Source: Prevotellaceae bacterium
Lineage (GTDB): Bacteria > Bacteroidota > Bacteroidia > Bacteroidales > Bacteroidaceae
Direction of reading: 5' to 3'
DNA: 64,000 bases
Assembly (NCBI GenBank): GCA_029219385.1
Contig: JAQXTH010000034.1
Coordinates: 90,193-154,192, forward strand
The position numbers were made by a program, and so were the translations under genes. This document shows, in pieces, positions 34,282 to 44,055 of this stretch (its first letter is position 1; every line of letters begins with the position of its first letter). Below the pieces are notes generated by a model, which saw nothing but the letters and a program-made list of their open reading frames with translations, did no database searches and was not told the origin of the DNA.

Positions 34282-34750
34282 AAAAAAGCGTGGAGACCTC
34301 TTGTTGTTTATTCTTCCTGTTCCGGCTCTAGCAAATGCCAATCATAGTAGAACAAACAACGTTGGTGTCCACGCCGATATGATATACCTACCGTTAAGAG
34401 ACCTCGGTAAACAACAATTTGTGCTTGCTTGTACGATAAAACAACAAACATGCAACGTATGCTTACAAGGTCTCCACGGGGTTGATGCTATCACACCCGG
34501 GACATCTACCGCTGACTTGGTCTGAGAAACTATGATCCTAAATGAACTTGCTAGATTCGAACAGGAACCCCAAACACCGCGTCGGTAAACGCCTTCAATA
34601 TGTCTTTTGACTACCTCTTCCCACCTAATACCCGCTTTGTGTAGATTATCTGTGAATTTGTTGTAATTGTTATTACCGAAGCACTACACTTGGCACGGCG
34701 TGGACCTGTTGCATATCTGCTATTGAAGCAATAACAACAATGGTAATCTG
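34282..34750 (-). ncRNA. Large structured non-coding RNA, family not recognised
   Basis: About 470 nt between a TATCTTTG promoter and a hairpin ending in six T's, with no coding frame. Long-range complementarity is extensive, given as plus-strand coordinates. 34559-34567 pairs with 34314-34322 (9 bp), nested with 34548-34555 and 34327-34334 (8 bp), so 17 bp enclose a large domain. 34729-34740 pairs with 34658-34669 (11 of 12). 34469-34478 pairs with 34289-34298 (10 bp). 34697-34705 pairs with 34367-34375 (9 bp). The last two cross other helices, implying pseudoknots or alternative states. I saw no tmRNA tag, no RNase P core and no intron domain V. Confidence 0.66.
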
Positions 34751-34754
34751 TGAG

Positions 34755-34762
34755 CAAAGATA
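34755..34762 (-). promoter_or_regulatory. -7 element of the structured RNA
   Basis: The minus strand reads TTTGTATCTTTG; TATCTTTG is an exact TAnnTTTG match. The transcript should begin five to seven bases downstream, near 34749. No clear -33 box is visible. Confidence 0.6.
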
Positions 34763-34910
34763 CAAAATTTTTCTTAATGCGTATGTTTTTGGTGAAAAAA
34801 TATTATCAAATCTTAATTTTTTTGCGAGAAATTGTAGCACATGATTAGACAAATATTTTTCCCTGCAACCTTTGCCAATTTAACATATTGGCGTTCGATA
34901 AACAATAAGA

Positions 34911-34952
34911 AAAAAATCTCACCCAAAACTATTGTGGAGGGTGAGATTTTTT
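34911..34952 (-). terminator. Bidirectional hairpin after the alkaline phosphatase gene
   Basis: AAAAAATCTCACCC and GGGTGAGATTTTTT pair perfectly around a 14-base loop, with T runs on both strands. It lies 36 bases after the phosphatase stop. Confidence 0.88.
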
Positions 34953-34988
34953 GTTTTGTCTTATGAATATGACTGTTTGATTAGTTTG

Positions 34989-36686
34989 CTATCTCAGATA
35001 TTTAGTGAGGTCGGCAGGCAGATAAAACATATTGTTGCGGTCTACGTATGTGATGACACTTGGCAGTTCCACCACGTTGGTTTTGCCATTTGTTGTAACC
35101 TCAATGCTGTTTGTAAATGGGCGTATGGTGAGACGCTTGCCCGACGTGGGGTTTTTCACGTTCAAAACAGGATATGACTTTTTGTTTTCCGGTTTGACGA
35201 TTTCTATTTCATAACCCTTGAAGACATCTGCGTGGCGTGCAAAGATTTGGTCGTTGAATTGCTGCATCTTGCCATACACACCGAAAAGGGCCTGCATATA
35301 TTCTGCCAACTGCACATTGGTGTTGACTCCCATTATGCGTTGAGAGGCATTTGGGTGATAGCAAGCCAAAAAGACGTCTTCGCCCGTGTGACCACTCGAT
35401 GTCCAGCCAAAAGGTGTGTGGGCAGATAGTATCTTGGTGATTACACCCGAAAGATAACTGCTATAGAGAGGTGACTCTTTGTCGGGTGTGCGCAACTCTT
35501 CGGGTATCGGGCTGTTTTTATAACCTTTGTTGTTGACAAGCAGATTTATTTCTTCTTTTGAGAGGTCAATAGAGGCATATTGTTTGAAAATAGATTTGAG
35601 GCTGTCGAATGGCAGGGTATTCATCTTTTTTTCTATGCCGTCGCCACTGAGTTTGAAGTTTGAGACTGTTTCAAACAATTGTTGCACGCTTAAACGGCTA
35701 TAGTCGGCAAGTCCATAACGACCGAGGGTGAAACCACTGTTGCCGTGGTCGGAAGTTATGATAACAACGGTGTTGCCATCTTTGCGTGCATAATCTAATG
35801 CAACTCCGCAGGCTTTGTCGAAAGCAAGAAAGTCGTTGAGCAATGCTCCGGGGTCGTTGGCATGGGCAGCCCAGTCTACTTTTGAGCCTTCGACCATAAG
35901 GAAGAAGCCGTTTTTGTTTTTAGAGAGTTTGGAGATTGCCGTCTCTGTCATTTCGGCAAGAGAGGGTTGCTCGTTGGGGTTGCGGTCGATGTCATAATCC
36001 ATGTCGGCGGGGGAAAACAGAGCCCACATCTTATTGCTCTTATCCTTGCGCATGGCGGCAATGTCGTCGCGATAGACGTTGACTCCGTGATTTTTGAGAT
36101 ATTCTTCGTTTGGCTTGTTGAGATAACTTGTGCCACCGCCAATCACCACGTCGAGATTGTTGTGAACCATTTGGTCGGCAAGGATGCCATATTCTGAGCG
36201 ATTGTAATAATGGGCAGAACAGTCGGCCGGAGTGGCATGGGGGAACTGACAGGTAAACACCAGTCCGGCACTTTTACCTTTGAGTTGCGTGGCTGCCTCA
36301 AGCAGTGTGGCTGCTGGGGCGTATGCCCGTGTGGAATCTACAAAGCCAATGTTTGCTTTTCCCTTATAGGGCGGAAATGTGGCCACATATCCGGCGCGAG
36401 AGCGGTGGCCGGTCATGTAACACGATGTGGTGGGGGCAGAGTCTCCAATTGGAGCGTCGGAGTTGCAGGTTATCACCGTGCCACTCACCCAAGGGTCAAC
36501 ATTGAGACTTGTAATTGAGGGGTCACGATAGTATTGAAGCCAACGGGAGGCACCGAGCACACCGATGGAATTGCCATCGGTAATCATAAGAATAACGTTT
36601 TTAACAGGTTTCACTTTTGCCGGTTCTATGGCAAAAGAAAGCATGGAAATGATGGCGAATGCGCTCATCAGCATTGTTTTTTTCAT
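34989..36686 (-). CDS. Alkaline phosphatase (PhoA superfamily), exported
   Basis: 565 residues. Signal peptide MKKTMLMSAFAIISMLSFA. Metal and nucleophile motifs: ILMITDGNSIG (first metal Asp), GDSAPTTSCYMTG with the DSA nucleophile serine near residue 83, EGSKVDWAAHAND, IITSDHGNSGF and SSGHTGEDV. It removes phosphate from monoesters in the periplasm. It is about 100 residues longer than E. coli PhoA and ends in a beta-rich C-terminal region. It follows argB by 46 bases and probably shares its transcript, though a separate promoter cannot be ruled out. Confidence 0.92.
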   Translation of the reverse strand: MKKTMLMSAFAIISMLSFAIEPAKVKPVKNVILMITDGNSIGVLGASRWLQYYRDPSITSLNVDPWVSGTVITCNSDAPIGDSAPTTSCYMTGHRSRAGYVATFPPYKGKANIGFVDSTRAYAPAATLLEAATQLKGKSAGLVFTCQFPHATPADCSAHYYNRSEYGILADQMVHNNLDVVIGGGTSYLNKPNEEYLKNHGVNVYRDDIAAMRKDKSNKMWALFSPADMDYDIDRNPNEQPSLAEMTETAISKLSKNKNGFFLMVEGSKVDWAAHANDPGALLNDFLAFDKACGVALDYARKDGNTVVIITSDHGNSGFTLGRYGLADYSRLSVQQLFETVSNFKLSGDGIEKKMNTLPFDSLKSIFKQYASIDLSKEEINLLVNNKGYKNSPIPEELRTPDKESPLYSSYLSGVITKILSAHTPFGWTSSGHTGEDVFLACYHPNASQRIMGVNTNVQLAEYMQALFGVYGKMQQFNDQIFARHADVFKGYEIEIVKPENKKSYPVLNVKNPTSGKRLTIRPFTNSIEVTTNGKTNVVELPSVITYVDRNNMFYLPADLTKYLR

Positions 36687-36732
36687 TATAAACAGAGGTT
36701 TTTGTGGTTTTATGATTGGTTAGAAAATAATA

Positions 36733-37509
36733 TTAGAGTGTTATAACTGTGCCACCTTGCGCCAAACGGTCGGCACGGGTGATGACCACTTTGTTCACTC
36801 CGCCTCGAAGGGCAGCAAAACTGTTTTCGAGTTTTGGCAACATTCCTCCGCTCACAATGCCTTCGGCTTTGAGTTGTTCGTAAAGTTGGGTATCAATATG
36901 TGGTATGACGCTGTCGTCGTCGTTTCCATCGAGCAACACGCCTTTCTTCTCAAAACAAAACATCAGTGTCACGTCATAAAGTCGGCTCATGGCCTTGGCG
37001 GTTTCGCCTGCCACAGTGTCGGCATTAGTGTTGAGCAGACAACCGTTTTCGCCCAAGGTAAGCGGAGCTACCACCGGTGTGACACCTCCCTCTATGAGCA
37101 TTGCAATGGCATCTTGGTCTACGCTGTCGACATCTCCCACAAAACCAAAGTCGATACCCTCGGATGTGACGGGCCGTTTGTGAGAGCGTATCACGTTCAT
37201 GTCTGCTCCGGTGAGTCCTAATGCTTTGTAGCCTTTGGCAGAAAGAGAAGACACGATATTCTTGTTTACCAAACCGCCATATACCATTGTCACCACGCGC
37301 AACATCTCTGCATCGGTGATGCGACGGCCTCCTGCCATTTTAGTTTCTATGCCCAAGCGACCGGCAATCTCGGTGGCTGTGCGTCCACCGCCATGCACAA
37401 GCATTTTAGGTCCCTTTATCTTTATAAAACCGTCAAGCAAAGTAGCGAGCGACTCGGGTTCTTCCACTATTTTTCCGCCAACTTTGACTAAAGTGAGTGA
37501 TTGTTTCAT
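36733..37509 (-). CDS. argB: Acetylglutamate kinase
   Basis: 258 residues, normal length. It phosphorylates N-acetylglutamate in arginine synthesis. Motifs of the amino-acid kinase fold: LVKVGGKIVEE at the start, MLVHGGGRTATEIAGRLG near 36-54, AGGRRITDAEMLRVV and SGGMLPKLENSFAAL, typical of ArgB. It starts 24 bases after the speA stop. Pairing with arginine decarboxylase links arginine synthesis and polyamine production. Confidence 0.95.
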   Translation of the reverse strand: MKQSLTLVKVGGKIVEEPESLATLLDGFIKIKGPKMLVHGGGRTATEIAGRLGIETKMAGGRRITDAEMLRVVTMVYGGLVNKNIVSSLSAKGYKALGLTGADMNVIRSHKRPVTSEGIDFGFVGDVDSVDQDAIAMLIEGGVTPVVAPLTLGENGCLLNTNADTVAGETAKAMSRLYDVTLMFCFEKKGVLLDGNDDDSVIPHIDTQLYEQLKAEGIVSGGMLPKLENSFAALRGGVNKVVITRADRLAQGGTVITL

Positions 37510-37533
37510 TTTATAGTCTAAATTTACTGTCTA

Positions 37534-39432
37534 TTATTTTTCCAGATAAGTATATCCGTAAAGACCGCTTTGGAAATTGGATATGAAATCTTTACCTTCG
37601 CGCGGTGTGATACGCTTCTCTTCTATGGCCTTGTCGACCCATGTTTCCAAACGTCTTACAAGTTGTTTGGGGTCATATTGCACATAGTCGAGCACGTCGG
37701 CCACGGTTTCGCCATCGATTATCTGGTCAATAGTGTAGCTGCCGTCTTTGTTGACTGAAACGTGAACCGCGTTGGTGTCGCCAAAGAGGTTGTGCATATT
37801 GCCGAGGATTTCCTGATATGCGCCCACAAGGAAAACGCCTATGTAATAAGGTTTGTTTTTTTTCAGTCCGTGGAGTGGCACATAACTTGTTTGGCGGCCG
37901 TTATATACAAAAGTCTCAATTTTGCCGTCGCTGTCGCAAGTAATGTCTTGGATTGTGGCGTTGTGGTCGGGTTTTTCGGCCAGGCGATGTATGGGCATGA
38001 TTGGGAACAGCTGGTCTATTGCCCACGAGTCGGGCATAGACTGAAACAGCGAGAAGTTGCAATAATATTTGTCGGCCAGAATTTTGTCTAACTTGCGCAA
38101 CTCGTCGGGCATGTGTTTTTGTGTGTGGGCAATGGCATTGACTTCGCGGGTGATGCTCCAATAGACGCTTTCTATTTGTGCGCGTGTCTTCAGGTCAATC
38201 AGTCCGTGGCGGAAAAGGTCGAGTCCCTCTTCGCGTATCTGCTCGGCATCGTGCCAATCTTCAAGCATGGAGCGCGCCGACACCTTGTCCCATATTTCAG
38301 AGAGGTCGCGCACTAATTTGTGGTCGTCGGGTGAAGCTTCCCACGACTCGTCCATTGAGGGCTGTGTGGTCGAATCAAACGCTTCGAGTATTAGCACCGA
38401 GTGATGAGCCGATAGTGAGCGGCCACCTTCGGAAATAATGTTGGGGTGGGGAATACCGTTGCGGTCGGAGGCTTCGACAAACGTATAGAGGCAGTCGTTG
38501 ATATATTCCTGAATGGAATAGTTGACCGAACTCTCGCTGTTTGACGACCGGGTGCCGTCGTAGTCGACCCCGAGGCCACCTCCACAGTCTATAAACTCAA
38601 TGGGAAATCCCATTTTGTGGAGTTGCACATAGAATTGTGCGGCCTCGGTCAGCGCAAACTGAATGCGGCGTATTTTGGTTATCTGGCTGCCGATGTGGAA
38701 GTGCATCAACTTGAGACAATCTTGCATCTCGTGTTTGTGCAAAAATTCGAGTGCTCTCAGCAAATCAGAAGAATCAAGGCCAAATTTGCTCGCGTCGCCA
38801 CCGCTCTCTTCCCATTTGCCGGCTCCCGACGAGGCAAGTTTTATGCGTATGCCTATTTGGGGGCGCAGGTTCATGGTGTTGGCGGTAGAGACGATAGTTT
38901 CAAGTTCTTCAAACTTTTCTACCACCAGGAAGATGCGTTTGCCCATTTTTTGTGCGAGCAGGGCCAATTCTATGAAATTATGGTCTTTGTGGCCGTTGCA
39001 TATAATCAGACTGTCGGAGTCCATGTTGGCTGCAATCACCGCGTGGAGTTCGGGTTTTGAGCCGGCTTCCAAGCCAAGGTTATAGCGTTTGCCATGGCTG
39101 ATGATTTCTTCCACCACGGGTCTCATCTGATTGACCTTTATGGGGAAAATGATAAAATGCTCTCCCTTGAAATGATACTCGGCGGCAGCCTTTTCAAAAC
39201 AGTCGGCTGTCTTTTCGATGCGACTGTCGAGTATGTCGGGAAAGCGGAGCAACATGGGTGTTGCCGTGCGGTTGGCCACAAGGTCGTCTACGAGTTCTTT
39301 CAAGTCAATGCGGTTTCCGTCTTTGCAGGGTGTTACATAGACATGACCCTTTTTGTTTATTCCAAAGAAGTTGACTCCCCATCCTCCTATATTATAGAGT
39401 TCCTCAGAGTCTTCAATTCTCCATTTTGCCAT
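37534..39432 (-). CDS. speA: Biosynthetic arginine decarboxylase
   Basis: 632 residues from the ATG at 39432 (MAKWRIEDSEELYNI), which matches the usual start of Bacteroidales SpeA; the track adds eight residues. It converts arginine to agmatine with PLP. The PLP lysine lies in IFPIKVNQMRPVVEEI, with HFHIGSQI, DCGGGLGVDYDG and the C-terminal VGAYQEILG region of the family. It lies between aroK and argB in a co-directional block with topA. Full length, nothing unusual. Confidence 0.94.
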   Translation of the reverse strand: MAKWRIEDSEELYNIGGWGVNFFGINKKGHVYVTPCKDGNRIDLKELVDDLVANRTATPMLLRFPDILDSRIEKTADCFEKAAAEYHFKGEHFIIFPIKVNQMRPVVEEIISHGKRYNLGLEAGSKPELHAVIAANMDSDSLIICNGHKDHNFIELALLAQKMGKRIFLVVEKFEELETIVSTANTMNLRPQIGIRIKLASSGAGKWEESGGDASKFGLDSSDLLRALEFLHKHEMQDCLKLMHFHIGSQITKIRRIQFALTEAAQFYVQLHKMGFPIEFIDCGGGLGVDYDGTRSSNSESSVNYSIQEYINDCLYTFVEASDRNGIPHPNIISEGGRSLSAHHSVLILEAFDSTTQPSMDESWEASPDDHKLVRDLSEIWDKVSARSMLEDWHDAEQIREEGLDLFRHGLIDLKTRAQIESVYWSITREVNAIAHTQKHMPDELRKLDKILADKYYCNFSLFQSMPDSWAIDQLFPIMPIHRLAEKPDHNATIQDITCDSDGKIETFVYNGRQTSYVPLHGLKKNKPYYIGVFLVGAYQEILGNMHNLFGDTNAVHVSVNKDGSYTIDQIIDGETVADVLDYVQYDPKQLVRRLETWVDKAIEEKRITPREGKDFISNFQSGLYGYTYLEK

Positions 39433-39523
39433 TTTCTGTGTTTGAGATTTGGTCACAAAGAGCCAATGCCTGCCGGTGGGGATTGTGGGCGTGGGGTGCT
39501 CTTTATTTGTTAAGGTTAAAATA

Positions 39524-40057
39524 TTATTGTTTGAAATCTAATTGTTTTACTATTGATTCGACGAGAGCATCTATTTTGTCGAAATTGTCGAGCGTGTCGA
39601 CATTCACCGTGAGTTGTGCACGCGTGTAATAAGGTTTGCGTTCTTCTATTTGGCGTGAAATATGGTCGAGCAATTCGTCTCCTTGTTTGTCTTTGAGAAG
39701 GGGTCTTACCGTGTGGCTTATCTTGAGGTGTTGCACAATGGTAGAGGGTGAGGCATCGAGAAAAATTGTAATGCCTCTCTCGTTGAGATAGTCCATGTTG
39801 TCGAAAAAGCAAGGAGTGCCACCGCCAAGCGATAAAACCACGTCTTCAAACTCGGCCACCTCGTGGAGCAGATTATACTCAATGCGGCGAAATCCCTCTT
39901 CGCCTTTTTCGGCAAAAAGGTCGCAGATTTTTTTGCGGAAACGTTCCTCTATATACCAATCGAGGTCATAAAACTGCATTCCAAGCCTGCGGGCCAGAAC
40001 TTTGCCGACCGAAGTCTTGCCGGCTCCCATATATCCTATCAGAATAATGTTTTTCAT
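39524..40057 (-). CDS. aroK: Shikimate kinase
   Basis: 177 residues from the ATG at 40057 (MKNIILIGYMGAGKTSVGKV); the track's longer start overlaps topA and has no homology character. Walker A GYMGAGKTS, shikimate-binding DLDWYIEERF, and SLGGGTPCF confirm the family. It phosphorylates shikimate in aromatic amino acid synthesis. It follows topA by 26 bases. Confidence 0.94.
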   Translation of the reverse strand: MKNIILIGYMGAGKTSVGKVLARRLGMQFYDLDWYIEERFRKKICDLFAEKGEEGFRRIEYNLLHEVAEFEDVVLSLGGGTPCFFDNMDYLNERGITIFLDASPSTIVQHLKISHTVRPLLKDKQGDELLDHISRQIEERKPYYTRAQLTVNVDTLDNFDKIDALVESIVKQLDFKQ

Positions 40058-40083
40058 TTTAAAACCTATATAGAATGAAAGGG

Positions 40084-42393
40084 TTATGAATGTTTGCGTC
40101 GGCGAGTGCCTGTTTCGACGGCTTTGTCTATCACCTCGCGACATTGTTGTGGCGTTATGACATCAAGGTTTTCTGCCAAAGCCTTTGGCAAGCGATAGTT
40201 CTTTCCATTATATGCGATATATGGACCATAGCGTCCGTTCATCACTTCAATGCCATCGTCAAAGGAATGGATCACACGTTTCTTTTCTGCTTCGTCTTTT
40301 TCTTCTATCAGTTGCATGGCCTGTTCGAGCGTGATTTCCATCACGTCTATCTCTTTGGGTATTGATACATTGCGGTGATTATAACTGATATAAGGACCAA
40401 AGCGGCTCACGTTGGCAATCACCTCGCGGTCGTCTACCTTGCCCAACACGCGTGGCAGTTTAAAGAGTTCGAGAGCCTCTTCGAGGGTAATGGAGCCCAT
40501 GCTTTTTCCCTCTGTGAGGCGTGCAAAGCGGGGTTTCTCTTTGTCAGAGGCAAGTCCCATTTGAACTACCGGGCCATAGCGACCTATCTTGACACTCAAT
40601 ATTCTTCCGCTGGCGGGGTCAACACCCAAACGGCGTTCGCCCACGCGCAACTCTGTCTGTTTATCAGAAGCTTTGGAAACAAGTGGGGTGAAATTGTTGT
40701 AGAATTTGTGTGCAAGCTTGTTCCAGTCTTTTTTACCCTCGGCCACGGCATCGAAGTCTTTTTCCACCTTTGCCGTAAACTCAAGGTCAAGAATGGCGGG
40801 AAACCATTCTATGAGATAGTCGTTTACAATTTTGCCTGTGTCGGTGGGGAAAAGTTTTCCTTTTTCCGCTCCGGTGGTTTCTTCTTTTAGTGAGTTCTTA
40901 ACTGTATTTCCGGCAAGTTCCAAGTAGACATAATTGCGTTTCACTCCTTCTTTATTGCCTTTTTCTACATAGCCACGTTGTTGAATGGTGCTGATGGTCG
41001 GGGCGTATGTAGAGGGGCGGCCAATGCCAAGTTCCTCCATTTTGTGTACGAGCGAAGCCTCGCTGTAGCGCACCGGGCGTTGTCCGAATTTTTGTGTGGC
41101 AAAAATTTTGCAGGCGTTGAGTGTGCCGCCCGACTTCAGTTTGGGCAGGAGAGGCGTTTCACCGTCAGTCTCTTCTTCCGAAGACTCGCGATATACTTTT
41201 ATGAAACCATCAAACTTCATCACTTCGCCTGTGGCCACAAACTTTTCCTCACAACCGTCAAAGCCGATTGTCGCAACGGTTTTTTCAAACAAAGCGTCGG
41301 CCATTTGAGATGCCAATGTGCGCATATAAATCAAGCGATAGAGACGTTTCTCTTGTGGAGTGCCGCTTATCTCGTTTACGTCGAGTTGTGTGGGGCGAAT
41401 GGCTTCGTGGGCTTCTTGTGCACCTTTGGCGCGTGTTTGGAAATTACGCGATTTTGAATATTTCTCGCCCATTGTCTCTACCACCACTTGTTTTGTGGCA
41501 GCAATGCAATAAGAACTCAGGTTGAGAGAGTCGGTACGCATATATGTGATATAACCCTTTTCATATAATCCTTGGGCAATGCGCATGGTCTGGCTCACGG
41601 AATAACCCAATTTGCGTGCAGCCTCTTGCTGCAAGGTTGATGTCATGAAAGGAGGTGCCGGTGAGCGTTTCACCGGTTTTTTCTCCAATGCTTCGATGTG
41701 AAATTCCTTTTCCGCGCATTTCTCTAAGAAAGCAGTGGCTTCTTCAACGGTTTCAAAGCGTTTGTTGAGTTCTGCCTTTACTGTTGTGCTGGGAGCGTCT
41801 GAAGGCTCGAATATGGCGCTGACCACAAACACGGGCTTGGGTTCATAGTTTTCTATTTCGCGCTCGCGCTCCACCACCAGTCTCACTGCCACACTCTGCA
41901 CACGGCCTGCCGACAGACCCGGTTTTATCTTGCGCCACAACACGGGCGAAAGTTCAAAACCCACTATGCGGTCGAGCACACGGCGGGCTTGTTGGGCATT
42001 CACCAAATTGCGGTCTATGTGGCGCGGATTTTCGATAGCGGCAAGAATGGCCTGCTTGGTGATTTCGTGAAACACAATGCGGTTGGTAGTGTCGACATCG
42101 AGATCCAACACTTCTGCTAAATGCCATGAGATGGCTTCTCCCTCGCGGTCTTCATCAGACGCGAGCCAAACCTTGTCTGACTTCTTCGCAGCCTCGCGCA
42201 AATTTTTCACAAGGCTCAGTTTGTCGTCGGGTATGATATATTCGGGCATTAAAGTCTCGGTATCAATGCTGAAAGAGTGTGGTTTCAAATCGCGTATGTG
42301 TCCATGGCTCGACATCACTTTAAAATCGTCGCCAAGATATTTGCCCACCGTTTTGGCTTTGGCGGGCGACTCCACTATAACAAGATTTTTCAT
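40084..42393 (-). CDS. topA: DNA topoisomerase I
   Basis: 769 residues. The Toprim domain is at the N-terminus (LVIVESPAKAKTVGKYLG; ASDEDREGEAISWHL), with RVLDRIVGFELSP, SAGRVQSVAVRLV and the active-site tyrosine in YITYMRTDSLNLS near residue 284. The C-terminus has three glycine-rich Topo C-terminal repeats (GRYGPVVQMG; SRFGPYISYN; GRYGPYIAYN) instead of zinc fingers. It relaxes negative supercoils. First gene of the topA-aroK-speA-argB block. Confidence 0.96.
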   Translation of the reverse strand: MKNLVIVESPAKAKTVGKYLGDDFKVMSSHGHIRDLKPHSFSIDTETLMPEYIIPDDKLSLVKNLREAAKKSDKVWLASDEDREGEAISWHLAEVLDLDVDTTNRIVFHEITKQAILAAIENPRHIDRNLVNAQQARRVLDRIVGFELSPVLWRKIKPGLSAGRVQSVAVRLVVEREREIENYEPKPVFVVSAIFEPSDAPSTTVKAELNKRFETVEEATAFLEKCAEKEFHIEALEKKPVKRSPAPPFMTSTLQQEAARKLGYSVSQTMRIAQGLYEKGYITYMRTDSLNLSSYCIAATKQVVVETMGEKYSKSRNFQTRAKGAQEAHEAIRPTQLDVNEISGTPQEKRLYRLIYMRTLASQMADALFEKTVATIGFDGCEEKFVATGEVMKFDGFIKVYRESSEEETDGETPLLPKLKSGGTLNACKIFATQKFGQRPVRYSEASLVHKMEELGIGRPSTYAPTISTIQQRGYVEKGNKEGVKRNYVYLELAGNTVKNSLKEETTGAEKGKLFPTDTGKIVNDYLIEWFPAILDLEFTAKVEKDFDAVAEGKKDWNKLAHKFYNNFTPLVSKASDKQTELRVGERRLGVDPASGRILSVKIGRYGPVVQMGLASDKEKPRFARLTEGKSMGSITLEEALELFKLPRVLGKVDDREVIANVSRFGPYISYNHRNVSIPKEIDVMEITLEQAMQLIEEKDEAEKKRVIHSFDDGIEVMNGRYGPYIAYNGKNYRLPKALAENLDVITPQQCREVIDKAVETGTRRRKHS

Positions 42394-42470
42394 ATTTCAG
42401 TATGTTTCGTTATTATCTGTTTTCCGTGATTTCCTACCTTATTATATAGGAACATCGTTTTAAGCGTCGG

Positions 42471-42478
42471 CAAAAGTA
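42471..42478 (-). promoter_or_regulatory. Putative -7 element for the topA operon
   Basis: The minus strand reads TACTTTTG, fitting TAnnTTTG, about 78 bases before the topA ATG. Confidence 0.45.
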
Positions 42479-42591
42479 AATAAAAATATTCAACTCTCAC
42501 CTTGTTTTAATAAAAGAAATGACATATAGTAGTCTTTTTCACCGAAACAGACAATAGAATTTTTATTGTTGCAAATATTTATCTGCTTGGG

Positions 42592-43728
42592 TTAAATTCG
42601 TTTCAACCATAAGTCCATAAATTTGTCGTAAACAACATAGCCTTGAGGAGTGCGATACACCAATTCTTTGTTTTCAAGCACTTTGAGAGCAGCCTTTGTG
42701 CTACTTGCTCCACTGAGCCTATGGGAGGCAATAAATTTGGCAGATGTTGGTTGGGAAACAATGCTGTCTTTGGCTATGGCTTTGAGAAGGTCAAACTGAT
42801 TTGCAGTGAAAAACTGCGTAAGAGTTTCATATTGCGCCTCTCTGCTATTGACAATAGACAAAAGTGAGTGGTTTATTTGATCGACATTGTCCACTCGGTT
42901 TTCTATTTCATAAAGACGGTTCATCACACACTGCACATACCAAGTGTGGCCGTCAAACATATCATAGACATAATTAAAAACCTCGACGGCAAGGTCTCCG
43001 CCTTTGTCTACAAAAAAATTCTTGCAAAAGTCATAATACACATCGCGCTTCAAGGCTTTTAGGTTTAAGAGTTCTGTGCTTTGGTAAAAGGCGCGTTTTG
43101 GAGAACCAAAAATTTCTGACATAAGATGAAATTTGCTTCCCGAGAAAATGAAGTGAACATTACGGGTAAACTGTATGTAGGAACGCAATAATGCCTCTGT
43201 GCCTTTTTCAGGATATTCTGCTATTTGTTGAAACTCATCGATGGCAATATAAATTTCTTTGCCACTTATGTTGAGATAGTCAAACACATTGCGTAGGGTG
43301 ATTTCTTCTTGTGCCGGTTCTATGGTAATAGAAACATTGGGGGCACCCGTAAGGGTATCAATACTGAACACCGGTCGTAAAGAGCCAAAAAATGAAAGAA
43401 TCTTTTGCGTGAGTGAAGAGTTTTTGGTGACAAAATCATTTATGACCATTGTGCCAAACTGTCTCACAAAATCATTCAGATTTTTTGTGGAAAAGATGTC
43501 GATATAAAGACACACGGCGCTGTTGTCGCTTTTTTGCAAATGGTGGAATGTGTTTTTTATTAGTCCTGTTTTTCCCATTCTGCGTGGAGAAACGAGTGTT
43601 ACATTTCTTCCATTTTTCAAGTGGGAGAGCAGTGTCTGTGTTTCTTCTTGTCTATCGCAAAAATAATCAGGTCCTTCATAACCTTGAAACACAAAAGGAT
43701 TAACCGGTTTTTCGTAGGTTTGCTTCAT
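42592..43728 (-). CDS. ATPase_2-family AAA ATPase
   Basis: 378 residues. Walker A SPRRMGKTGLI near residue 47 and Walker B IYIAIDEFQQI near 157 are in the arrangement of archaeal-type ATPases of the AAA/STAND group. The C-terminal 90 residues form a winged helix (AKFIASHRLSGASSTKAALK). These proteins often travel with mobile or defence genes; the function of this one is unknown. It has its own TAnnTTTG promoter. It differs from the DUF234 remnant at 14281-14895, having no nuclease-like tail. Confidence 0.82.
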   Translation of the reverse strand: MKQTYEKPVNPFVFQGYEGPDYFCDRQEETQTLLSHLKNGRNVTLVSPRRMGKTGLIKNTFHHLQKSDNSAVCLYIDIFSTKNLNDFVRQFGTMVINDFVTKNSSLTQKILSFFGSLRPVFSIDTLTGAPNVSITIEPAQEEITLRNVFDYLNISGKEIYIAIDEFQQIAEYPEKGTEALLRSYIQFTRNVHFIFSGSKFHLMSEIFGSPKRAFYQSTELLNLKALKRDVYYDFCKNFFVDKGGDLAVEVFNYVYDMFDGHTWYVQCVMNRLYEIENRVDNVDQINHSLLSIVNSREAQYETLTQFFTANQFDLLKAIAKDSIVSQPTSAKFIASHRLSGASSTKAALKVLENKELVYRTPQGYVVYDKFMDLWLKRI

Positions 43729-43768
43729 TTTGTATTACACAAATTTTGTTACAACATTTTTGTAATGG

Positions 43769-43776
43769 CAAAAATA
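43769..43776 (-). promoter_or_regulatory. Putative -7 element for the ATPase_2-like gene
   Basis: The minus strand reads TATTTTTG, about 41 bases before the ATG at 43728. Confidence 0.45.
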
Positions 43777-44019
43777 ATGCTTATTTTCTTATCTGGCAAG
43801 CCATAAGGCGAAAATGTTGGGTGGTCGAGAAATCTGGCAGGAAATCACTCGGATTATTTGCATAAGAATTGTTGAGGACACCATTCTACTATAATAGCCA
43901 AAATCTTTATATTGACACACCCTCATAAAGAAACGTCTTTTCTTTCAATGAATAAAACTTTTCTGTATTTTTATTATGTTAAAAATTGGTTTGTTGTCTT
44001 TTAAAAGCGAGACAAAAGT

Positions 44020-44055
44020 AATGGGGTGCAATTCAGAAAAGAACTGCACCCCATT
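44020..44055 (-). terminator. Hairpin after the DUF4252 gene
   Basis: AATGGGGTGCA and TGCACCCCATT pair around a 14-base loop. The minus strand then reads ACTTTTGTC, a weak T run. It lies 142 bases past the stop at 44197, so it could also be unrelated. Confidence 0.55.

Noticed and set aside
34042-34525. ORFs at 34042-34341 (minus) and 34301-34525 (plus)
   Set aside because: They overlap the structured RNA and its terminator and show no protein-like pattern.
34282-34750. tmRNA, RNase P RNA or intron for the structured RNA
   Set aside because: No tag reading frame or tRNA-like ends, no RNase P conserved core, and no group I or group II catalytic signature were found by reading.
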